64,000 nt of DNA from Candidatus Melainabacteria bacterium. Lineage in GTDB: Bacteria; Cyanobacteriota; Vampirovibrionia; Obscuribacterales; Obscuribacteraceae. A program made the translations under genes and the position numbers. The first letter of the stretch is position 1. Each line of letters opens with the position of its first letter. This document shows positions 24,895 through 31,916 of this stretch, piece after piece. Under the pieces are notes generated by a model. The model saw only the letters and a list, made by a program, of their open reading frames with translations. It ran no database searches and was not told the DNA's origin. Location of the stretch: positions 1 through 64,000 of the forward strand of contig JACRFZ010000031.1 of the NCBI GenBank assembly GCA_016212515.1, read 5' to 3'.

Positions 24895-27420
24895 TTAACG
24901 CTTTACCGTCAGACCGGCGTCGTGTTGGCTGTATTCTTTGAGTTCAATGCGCACCGGTTCAACTTTCCAGATTTCCCGGCAATATTCCTGGATGGAGCGG
25001 TCGGAGGAGAATTTGCCCATGCGTGCCACATTGTAGATGGACTTGCGGGTCCACTCCTCTTCCTTCTTGAAGGCGCTGCCGACCGCCATCTGGGCGTCCA
25101 GGTAGGAGGCGAAATCAGCCAGGACCATAAACTGATCCTGGTAGAGCAGGTTGTCCAGCAAAGGCTTGAATAGATCCCGATCGCCCCGGGAAAAATGACC
25201 GGAGCCAAGAATATCGATGACGGCCTTCAGTTGATGATTGGCCTCGTAGAAGGAACGAGGGTTGTAGCCGGAGGCTCTCAGTGCCGCCGCTTCATCGGCG
25301 TTCATGCCGAAAAGGAAGAAGTTCTCGGCGCCGGCTTCTTCTCTGATTTCGATATTGGCACCATCGAGGGTGCCGATGGTGACGGCGCCGTTGAGAGCAA
25401 ACTTCATATTGCCCGTGCCCGAGGCTTCCTTGCCGGCCAGCGAAACCTGTTCGCTCAAGTCGGCGGCCGGGTAAACCCTTTGCCCGAGGGTGACATTGAA
25501 GTCAGGCAAATAGGCCACCTTGATGATCTGGCTGACATGGGGATCGTTGTTGACGACTTCGGCGATGGAGTTTATCAGTTTGATTATCAGCTTGGCCATG
25601 TAATAGCCGGGAGCGGCTTTGCCCCCGAAAATGAAGGTGCGCGGCTGAATATCCAGCTTGGGATTTTCTTTCAGTAAATTGTATAGTGCCACTATATGCA
25701 GTGCGCTGAGGTGCTGCCGCTTGTATTCGTGGATGCGTTTGACTTGTATGTCGAAGAGAGACTGAGGATCTACCGTCAGGTCGAGGCGGTGCTGAATCCA
25801 GTCGGCCAGCCGCTTCTTGTTGTTAGCTTTGACCGTGCGCCATTCATTGCGAAATTCCGGGTCTTCCACATGCTTTTCCAGGCGCTTCAGTTGGCTAAGA
25901 TCTTTCACCCAGTCGCTGCCGATGCGGCTGTCTATCAGGCGGGATAGCCCGGGGTTAGCCAGGCGCATCCAGCGGCGCGGTGTGACGCCGTTGGTCTTGT
26001 TGTTGAATTTCTCCGGCGCGATATGATAGAAGTCGGCCAGGGTGTGCCGTTTTAACAGTTCCGTATGCAGGGCGGCGACGCCGTTTATGGAGTGGCTGCC
26101 CACTGAAGCTAGATTGGCCATGCGTATATAACGTTCGCCGCTTTCGTCGATGATGGACAGTCTGGCAATCAGGGCTTCATCGCCGGGAAAACGAATTCTC
26201 ACGTGGTTGAGGAAGCGCTGGTTGATTTCGTAAATTATTTCTAGATGTCTGGGCAGTACTTCCTGGAATAAGGCTATGGGCCAGCGTTCCAGCGCTTCCG
26301 GCAGGAGCGTGTGGTTGGTGTAGGCCATGGTCGCCGTGGTTATCTGCCAGGCTTCATCCCAGTCGATGCCGTGCACATCCACCAGGAGCCGCATCAACTC
26401 GGCAATGGCTATGGAAGGATGGGTGTCGTTCAACTGCACGGCAAATTTCTTGTGGAAGTTATGCAGGCTGTCACCTTCAAAAAGGTGTATGCGAATCATG
26501 TCTTGCAGGGAGCAAGAGACAAAGAAATACTGTTGCTCCAGGCGCAGCTTCTTGCCCTGAGAGGAATTGTCGTTGGGGTAAAGAATTTTGGAAATTGTCT
26601 CGGAGGCAATTTTTTCGGAGACGGCGCCGGCATAGTCGCCATGATTGAAGGCTTGCAGATTGAGTGACTCAGGCGCTTCCGCCTTCCACAGTCTCAGGTC
26701 GTTGGCCGTATTATTGTTGTAGCCGGGGATGGGTGTATCGTATGGCACACCGGTGACGGTACGGTCCGGTACCCAGTCGACGCGATAGCGCCCCATGGCG
26801 TCAGTGTATTGCCTGGTGTAACCGCCGAAGTGTACCGGCACTGCTCCATGAGGGCGCACTATCTCCCATGGATTGCCGTAGCGCAGCCACTTGTCGGTGA
26901 TTTCCACCTGCCAGCCGTCCCTGATTTCCTGGTCGAAGATGCCGAATTCATAGCGAATGCCGTAACCGATGGCGGGAATTTCCAGGCTGGCCAGGGAGTC
27001 CAGATAGCAGGCCGCCAGTCTGCCCAGACCGCCATTGCCGAGCCCCGGCTCCTCTTCCTCTTCGATTAGGTCTTGCATGGTCAGCCCGGACTCTTTGAGC
27101 GCCTTTTCAAAGTGCTCTTCCACTCCCATGTTGAGCATGGCATTGCCCAGATGCGGTCCCATGAGAAATTCCGCCGACATGTAGCAGACCACGCGCACAT
27201 CCTTCTTGAGATAGGTTTGTACGGTGTTGAGCCAGCGTTGCAGCAGGCGGTCGCGCACGGTATAGGCAAGCATCATGTAGAAGTCGTGCTTGTTGGCGAT
27301 GGCCGTGTACTTGCCTTGCTGGTAGTAAAGATTGTCGGCCAGTGCCCGCCTTAATGTGGGAATGCTCAGCCCGGTGCGGTCGTCTTCCACGGCATTGTTT
27401 ATGCAGGCGGTCTTGTCCAT
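24895..27420 (-). CDS. glgP: Glycogen phosphorylase
   Basis: An 841-residue glucan phosphorylase, full length for the family. It splits alpha-1,4-glucan with phosphate to glucose-1-phosphate. Recognised features: EEEEPGLGNGGLGRLAACYL in the N-terminal half, RYEFGIFDQEIRDGWQ, the TNHTLLPEALERWP segment, RIHEYKRQ, and the pyridoxal-phosphate site EASGTGNMKFALNGA with Lys673. Allosteric phosphorylation features of animal enzymes are not evident. It stands alone, divergent from the methylmalonyl-CoA decarboxylase gene; a TATAAT at 27452-27457 (minus strand) is a good -10. It implies a glycogen store in this organism. Confidence 0.96.
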   Translation of the reverse strand: MDKTACINNAVEDDRTGLSIPTLRRALADNLYYQQGKYTAIANKHDFYMMLAYTVRDRLLQRWLNTVQTYLKKDVRVVCYMSAEFLMGPHLGNAMLNMGVEEHFEKALKESGLTMQDLIEEEEEPGLGNGGLGRLAACYLDSLASLEIPAIGYGIRYEFGIFDQEIRDGWQVEITDKWLRYGNPWEIVRPHGAVPVHFGGYTRQYTDAMGRYRVDWVPDRTVTGVPYDTPIPGYNNNTANDLRLWKAEAPESLNLQAFNHGDYAGAVSEKIASETISKILYPNDNSSQGKKLRLEQQYFFVSCSLQDMIRIHLFEGDSLHNFHKKFAVQLNDTHPSIAIAELMRLLVDVHGIDWDEAWQITTATMAYTNHTLLPEALERWPIALFQEVLPRHLEIIYEINQRFLNHVRIRFPGDEALIARLSIIDESGERYIRMANLASVGSHSINGVAALHTELLKRHTLADFYHIAPEKFNNKTNGVTPRRWMRLANPGLSRLIDSRIGSDWVKDLSQLKRLEKHVEDPEFRNEWRTVKANNKKRLADWIQHRLDLTVDPQSLFDIQVKRIHEYKRQHLSALHIVALYNLLKENPKLDIQPRTFIFGGKAAPGYYMAKLIIKLINSIAEVVNNDPHVSQIIKVAYLPDFNVTLGQRVYPAADLSEQVSLAGKEASGTGNMKFALNGAVTIGTLDGANIEIREEAGAENFFLFGMNADEAAALRASGYNPRSFYEANHQLKAVIDILGSGHFSRGDRDLFKPLLDNLLYQDQFMVLADFASYLDAQMAVGSAFKKEEEWTRKSIYNVARMGKFSSDRSIQEYCREIWKVEPVRIELKEYSQHDAGLTVKR

Positions 27421-27451
27421 GTTTTGGCCTCTCTGGCTCGGGAAGGGAGTG

Positions 27452-27457
27452 ATTATA
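27452..27457 (-). promoter_or_regulatory. -10 box of glgP
   Basis: Consensus TATAAT on the minus strand, 32 bases before the glgP ATG in the 101-base divergent gap. No convincing -35 hexamer at the right distance, so part of the promoter may rely on an activator. Confidence 0.45.
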
Positions 27458-27521
27458 TATCTTTCTTGGTTTACAAGACTATAAAATTGACTATCCGCAA
27501 AATTCAGAGGTCATAAGAGTT

Positions 27522-28313
27522 ATGGACGCCAATACGGCTTCGGTTGTAAGTACTACCATACGCGGCAAGATTGGCATCATTACCATCTGCAATCAGAAAA
27601 AGCGCAATGCCCTCAGCAAGGCCGTTCTCGACGGTATCTGCCAGTCCCTCAAGGAGTTTGAGAGCAGCAATGTAACAGTGGCCGTGCTCAGGGCGGAAGC
27701 CGGCAGTCAGGTCTGGTCGGCCGGTCATGACATTGCCGAGTTGCCCCTGCATACCGATCCCCTGGGCTTCTTTGATCCTCTGGAGGAGACCCTGAGAGCC
27801 GTACAGAACTTCCCCGGACCGGTGCTGGCCATGGTGGAAGGCACGGTCTGGGGCGGCGCTTGCGATCTGGCTTTTACCTGTGACATTCTCATTGGTGAAC
27901 CGGCTTCTTCTTTTGCCATTACGCCGGTGAAGCTGGGGCTGCCTTACAACGCCTCCGGCATCCTGCACTTTATCAATCGTGTGGGCTTGAATATTGCCAA
28001 GGAAATGTTCTTCACTGCCGACCCGATCAAGGCTGAACGCGCTTTGAGCCTGGGTATCCTCAATCACCTGGTGCCACAGCCGGAACTTGAGAATTTCACC
28101 TTTGCCATGGCTGAGCGCATGGCTACCCATTCTGCCTTGAGTATCTCGGTGATCAAAGAACAGTTCAGGCTCTTGACCAATGCTCATGCCATTACGCCTG
28201 AGTCCTTTGAAATGATTCAAGCTATGCGCCGCAAAGTTTATTTGAGTCATGATTATGCGGAAGGCATCAAAGCTTTTATGGAAAAGCGCGCACCTGTATT
28301 TGAAGGGAAGTGA
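27522..28313 (+). CDS. scpB: Methylmalonyl-CoA decarboxylase (ScpB-like, crotonase family)
   Basis: 263 residues of the crotonase superfamily. The sequence tracks E. coli ScpB/YgfG closely: NALSKAVLDG, SAGHDIAELP, GPVLAMVEGTVWGGACDLAF, ITPVKLGLPYNASGI, LSLGILNHLVP and the ending EGIKAFMEKRAPVFEGK. ScpB decarboxylates (R)-methylmalonyl-CoA to propionyl-CoA, linking succinyl-CoA to propionate formation. The other genes of that pathway (mutase, CoA transferase) are not in the window. The next gene starts inside its stop codon, so they are translationally coupled. A generic enoyl-CoA hydratase is the less likely alternative. Confidence 0.85.
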   Translation: MDANTASVVSTTIRGKIGIITICNQKKRNALSKAVLDGICQSLKEFESSNVTVAVLRAEAGSQVWSAGHDIAELPLHTDPLGFFDPLEETLRAVQNFPGPVLAMVEGTVWGGACDLAFTCDILIGEPASSFAITPVKLGLPYNASGILHFINRVGLNIAKEMFFTADPIKAERALSLGILNHLVPQPELENFTFAMAERMATHSALSISVIKEQFRLLTNAHAITPESFEMIQAMRRKVYLSHDYAEGIKAFMEKRAPVFEGK

Positions 28314-29230
28314 TTTTGTCCGGATGTAATAAGTGTTCAAGACGCAGCTTCCTGACCGGTGCTCTCACCTCGGCAATGATGCTGGCTTGCGGAGTGCTGC
28401 CTGTGGCGGCCGAGAATGCGCCTCTGAACTTCACAGGCAAAGAGGTTCTGGACCGCATTCTTTCAAGGGCTCGGCAGGGTAAGTGGCAGCTTTTGCCTAT
28501 GTCTGAATTGATGGGTAAGGTAGCCTGCGAGTTTCTTGGTACGCCTTATAAAGCCTTTACCCTGGAGCTTTCCAGCCGTGATGAGATCGTCAGCGTTAAT
28601 TTGAAATGTCTTGATTGTGTGACTTTCTTCGAGACCACCCTGGCCTTGAGCCGCCTGATCAAATTGGGCGGCACCAGTGCCGCCGATCTGCTCAAGCAAA
28701 TTGCCTTTCTTCGCTATTATGGCGGCACCGCCGGTGACTTCAGCACGCGCCTGCATTACACGAGTGGCTGGTTTATCGATAACCAGCGCAAAGGGGTGGT
28801 GAGATTGCTGGAAGACTTACCGGGTGCCATGCCGTTTTCACCGAAGGTGAATTTCATGAGCACCCATCCTTCAGCTTATCCCCAACTTTCCGATCCGCAA
28901 TTGGTTGAGAAGATCAAGGCGCGGGAAGAGGCTCTCAATCGGGAGCGACTCAGCTATGTGCCTCTGGCTAAACTGGCCGGGGTGGAGCCGTTTTTGCAGA
29001 GCGGCGATATCGTAGGCGTCTGTACGCGGCTTTCGGGGCTGGATATAGAGCATACCGGTCTGGTGCTTCGTCAGGGCCGGGGCGCTTCCTCGTCGGTGCA
29101 TTTTATGGATGCTTCTTCGCGCAAGCGCAATATGAAAGTGGTGATCGAACCCGGACCCTTGAGCCGGGCTTTCAACTGGTCTTCGCAGTTGACCGGCGTG
29201 GTCTTTGCCCGCCCGCTGGAGCCCAAATAG
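28310..29230 (+). CDS. Tat-exported DUF1460 (amidase-like) protein
   Basis: 306 residues. The N-terminus has a twin-arginine signal, SRRSFLTGA, followed by a hydrophobic stretch, so it is exported folded. The mature part fits DUF1460, a family annotated as N-acetylmuramoyl-alanine-amidase-like with an NlpC/P60-type fold; the motif CLDCVTFFET (Cys nucleophile region) and a later EHTGLVLR segment (His) support this. It would cut cell-wall peptides. The GTG at 28310 overlaps the scpB stop; a TTG at 28316 has better spacing from GAAGGGA and may be the real start. The link to a decarboxylase gene is odd. Confidence 0.78.
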   Translation: MILSGCNKCSRRSFLTGALTSAMMLACGVLPVAAENAPLNFTGKEVLDRILSRARQGKWQLLPMSELMGKVACEFLGTPYKAFTLELSSRDEIVSVNLKCLDCVTFFETTLALSRLIKLGGTSAADLLKQIAFLRYYGGTAGDFSTRLHYTSGWFIDNQRKGVVRLLEDLPGAMPFSPKVNFMSTHPSAYPQLSDPQLVEKIKAREEALNRERLSYVPLAKLAGVEPFLQSGDIVGVCTRLSGLDIEHTGLVLRQGRGASSSVHFMDASSRKRNMKVVIEPGPLSRAFNWSSQLTGVVFARPLEPK

Positions 29231-29635
29231 TCAGTCGAAACGTGGCTTAAACTGCTCGTCTACAGGAATTTGATAGCCGTTGGCCAGGCGATTGGTTTCG
29301 TTGGCCAGCCCCACTACGGCAAGCAATTCGCCGTACATTTCATCGGTCATGCCTTTGGCCCTTGCCGCAGCCGTGTGGGAATGGATGCAGTATTCACAAT
29401 TGTTGGTGACGCTGACCGCCACATAGATCATTTCTTTGGTGAGTGGATCAAGTGCTCCCGGCGCCATCACTTGCTTGACGTTGCTCCAGATGCGCAGCAT
29501 AGTGGCGGGAGAACTGGCCAGGACCTTCCAGAAGTTGTTGATCCAGTTGCTTTTGCGCAGTTCTTTGATCTCGTCAAAAACGACTTGCACCTCCGGTGGT
29601 GCGGCACCGTCTTCCACCATTTTTACCATCACCAT
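29231..29635 (-). CDS. AhpD-like carboxymuconolactone-decarboxylase-family protein
   Basis: 134 residues with the family's redox motif CxxCxxxH: Cys80-Glu-Tyr-Cys83-Ile-His-Ser-His87, preceded by MIYVAVSVTNN. Family members (AhpD, CMD) are small helical thiol reductases or peroxidases. It lies 18 bases downstream of a thioredoxin gene on the same strand, with GGAGAG before its ATG, so the thioredoxin is the probable electron donor. It ends one base from the convergent amidase-like gene. Confidence 0.85.
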   Translation of the reverse strand: MVMVKMVEDGAAPPEVQVVFDEIKELRKSNWINNFWKVLASSPATMLRIWSNVKQVMAPGALDPLTKEMIYVAVSVTNNCEYCIHSHTAAARAKGMTDEMYGELLAVVGLANETNRLANGYQIPVDEQFKPRFD

Positions 29636-29653
29636 AGCTTCTCTCCTGCTCGT

Positions 29654-30166
29654 CTAGTTATTGGCGGAGTCTAGAATGGCAGCCAGTTCCGATTTGGAAA
29701 TCATACCTGTAACTTCGTTGACTATTTTGCCGTTTTTAAAGACCTTCAGGGCCGGGATACCCCGAATTTCATACTTGGCCGCCAGCTCTTGATTCTCGTC
29801 TACGTCTACCTTGCAGACAGTTATTTTGCCGCTGTATTCTCCGGCCAACTCTTCCAGTATGGGAGCCATGGCCCGGCAGGGTCCGCACCAGGACGCATAG
29901 AAATCAACCAGCACCGGCTCTTTCGCTTCCAACACGTCGGCTTTGAAGCTCTGCGAGTTGGAGTGTTTGACGATGCCTTTGGCGGTGCCTTCCTTGTTTT
30001 CGGGTTTCTCTTCTTTCCCGGGCAAGTCGGCTTTATCGGTTTTGGGATCGGGTGGGTTCGACTCTCTGGCTGCTTCGTTCTGGGCCTTTGATTGCAGGCA
30101 GACTGCCCCGAAGGCGAGAGAGCCCGTGAGCACGGCTGCGATGGTAATTAGTATCGACTTCTTCAT
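29654..30166 (-). CDS. Exported thioredoxin
   Basis: 170 residues from the ATG at 30166 (GGGAG six bases upstream; the longer frame to 30316 has no support). A signal peptide or anchor (MKKSILITIAAVLTGSLAFG), a charged linker rich in Glu, Lys and Pro, then a complete thioredoxin domain with FYASWCGPCRAM (Cys94, Cys97) and the cis-proline in RGIPALKVF. It should reduce or exchange disulfides in the periplasm or at the outer face of the membrane. First gene of a pair with the AhpD-like protein. Confidence 0.9.
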   Translation of the reverse strand: MKKSILITIAAVLTGSLAFGAVCLQSKAQNEAARESNPPDPKTDKADLPGKEEKPENKEGTAKGIVKHSNSQSFKADVLEAKEPVLVDFYASWCGPCRAMAPILEELAGEYSGKITVCKVDVDENQELAAKYEIRGIPALKVFKNGKIVNEVTGMISKSELAAILDSANN

Positions 30167-30240
30167 GGCTGACTCCCGACCAAATGATCTTTCATAGATA
30201 TGATTCACACAGTATAACAAGGTTGCGCCGGCAACTAGTA

Positions 30241-30302
30241 AAAAGAGAAACCCCGCCTGCCCCTCCCTCGGAATTTTATTGCCGATGCGGGGCTTCTCTT
30301 TT
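30241..30302 (-). terminator. Terminator of the HEAT/LRV-repeat gene
   Basis: Long stem: AAAAGAGAA-A-CCCCGC (30241-30256) pairs with GCGGGG-C-TTCTCTTTT (30287-30302), ending in TTTT on the minus strand. It lies 22 bases after the stop of the gene at 30324 and before the thioredoxin gene. Confidence 0.75.
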
Positions 30303-30323
30303 CGGTCGCAAGGCACCGCTTTT

Positions 30324-30842
30324 CTAACTTGCCAGTCTCCTCAAAGCGGGAGTGAATTCTCCCTGCCGGGAGTCTTCTTTGCGGGACGGGCAGGCCACTG
30401 TCAGAGTATTATCTACAAGACAGGCAGGCAGGACCGAAACCCAGTTCTTGCGTCTTTCCACAATGGTCCTGAGGGTTTTCCAGGCGCTCTCGGCTACATA
30501 AGGATTGTCATCCTGTGTCAGTTGGTGCAGTTTGTGCAATTCCAGATGGGGATTCTCAGCCAGTTCCAGGCGCACTTCAGGACATTCGTCATTGAGTAGA
30601 ATTTCCAGGATGATAGCCGGCAGGCATTTCCTGGCAGAAAGAGAGATTCGCACCTCCGGATGCGGGTCTTTAGCCAGGCTGTAAAGGAGCTGGATGGAGG
30701 CGTGGGGGTGTTCGGCTACCCTGGCGCGCACCCGGTAGTGTTCATGACTTGCCAGTTTTTTTATTTCCTGGGCCGGAAGGTTGAACTGTGCTGCTTTTAT
30801 GTAGTCTTTATGCCAGCCTGGCTGAGTTGTAATTTGATGCAT
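30324..30842 (-). CDS. HEAT/LRV-like repeat protein
   Basis: 172 residues, soluble. Residues 25-130 contain four helical repeats of about 24 residues with the pattern L-A-x-x-P-x-x-x-V-R (KLASHEHYRVRARVAEHPHA, SLAKDPHPEVRISLSA, NDECPEVRLELAENPHLE), like leucine-rich-variant or HEAT repeats. Such solenoids bind proteins. The last 40 residues are basic and irregular. Own terminator; apparently monocistronic. Confidence 0.7.
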   Translation of the reverse strand: MHQITTQPGWHKDYIKAAQFNLPAQEIKKLASHEHYRVRARVAEHPHASIQLLYSLAKDPHPEVRISLSARKCLPAIILEILLNDECPEVRLELAENPHLELHKLHQLTQDDNPYVAESAWKTLRTIVERRKNWVSVLPACLVDNTLTVACPSRKEDSRQGEFTPALRRLAS

Positions 30843-31358
30843 GGCTAGATGCCTCCGGGACTTGCCCTCAAGGAAGGAACAGTTGAATTCTGTTGGAGCT
30901 GGCGGCTGTGCAAGGCGGCAGCCGTCCAGGACCGTGCTTGAGAGCTGGTTGAGAAGTACTTGGTCGATTTTGTGCTTTACCGGTCGGATCTCCGGACTTT
31001 GGTCTTAGATGCAGCCGGTTGTCGATAACGGTTTCAATGTTTTTATTATTGGGCCGGCTTGTATCCGTCTTGTGATCAAACTTAGGGACCGACCATTTGT
31101 GTAACTAGTTTGTAGAAATTGAGAGTTAGCATTGAAAATGGGCAGGGCCTGAGAATTTAAAATAAATCTCCTCTCTATATACGTGGTCCCACCATTTCTC
31201 GAAATCCGATTTCACGAGAAATTTACTAGAGCTGAACAATGATAGAATGACTCGCAATTTGCGAGTCAATATAGAATAGCCCGCAAATTGCGAGGCAATT
31301 CCTGCTTGCGAAGGAGACAAGTCCGACTTATTTCCCGACCTCACCCTTGAGGAACGCC
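30843..31358. other. 516-base regulatory region between divergent genes
   Basis: No credible gene. Besides the two palindromes at 31248-31292 it has TTTCTCG (31194-31200) facing CGAGAAA (31215-31221). Upstream of 31180 I see nothing distinct. Confidence 0.45.
31248..31292. promoter_or_regulatory. Two related palindromes, probable operator pair
   Basis: Site 1 (31248-31268): arms TGACTCGCAA and TTGCGAGTCA around a central T, perfect over 21 bp. Site 2 (31282-31292): CGCAA-A-TTGCG, with flanks partly like site 1. Centres are 30 bp apart, close to three helical turns, and they lie 67-111 bases before the start of the gene at 31359. A dimeric regulator binding both on one DNA face is the simplest reading. 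Confidence 0.6.
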
Positions 31359-31916
31359 ATGTTTTTTGATTTACCACTTCTTACTACTGAATCCATCATC
31401 TACGGCGCCGCTCTCGCTGGCGGTCTGTGGTTGGTTTATCCGCGCCTGGCCAACTTCATCGAGTACCGTGTCTTGAGCCAGGTTGTGAAAGCGGTTACCG
31501 GCCACAGTACCCTGCGCCCTCGCGCTATTAGTGTCGGCGAGAATCTGAGCAAGTCCTATGATTCCGTCAAGCGTGCGCTGGCTTCTCGCAATAACGATCA
31601 GCGCTGGCAGATTCGCCAGGTGCGCTTTGAAGAACCGATAGAGAAGGCCATTCGTCTGGAAGGTCTTTCGGTTCTCAAGGAAACGCCGGAAGAGGAAATG
31701 GAGCGCATCAAGAAAGGCGGTAAACGTCATTCCAACTCCTTGCGCATTCAAGTGGACATAACCGAGACCATACAAGGCACCCAGGTGTCATGGAAGTTTC
31801 TGCCCGAGGACGAGCGTTATTTCAATCAACGTTTGCAAGTAATGGATGCCAGTACATCACTTCTACTTTTGCGGACTAATTTCAACATCATTCGAGAACT
31901 GGGCCTGACCGGCTAG
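31359..31916 (+). CDS. Membrane-anchored protein of unknown function
   Basis: 185 residues starting at the ATG at 31359, preceded by GAGGA. One hydrophobic helix near the N-terminus (IIYGAALAGGLWLVYP), then a soluble alpha/beta part with basic and acidic helices (KETPEEEMERIKKGGKRHSN) and two likely strands (LRIQVDITETIQGTQVSWKF). No family recognised. Its 3' end overlaps the convergent gene by four bases. The paired palindromes upstream suggest dedicated control. Confidence 0.65.
   Translation: MFFDLPLLTTESIIYGAALAGGLWLVYPRLANFIEYRVLSQVVKAVTGHSTLRPRAISVGENLSKSYDSVKRALASRNNDQRWQIRQVRFEEPIEKAIRLEGLSVLKETPEEEMERIKKGGKRHSNSLRIQVDITETIQGTQVSWKFLPEDERYFNQRLQVMDASTSLLLLRTNFNIIRELGLTG

Noticed and set aside
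31126-31377. 83-codon minus-strand open frame
   Set aside because: It lies across the palindromic operator region, has no ribosome site and no family features.
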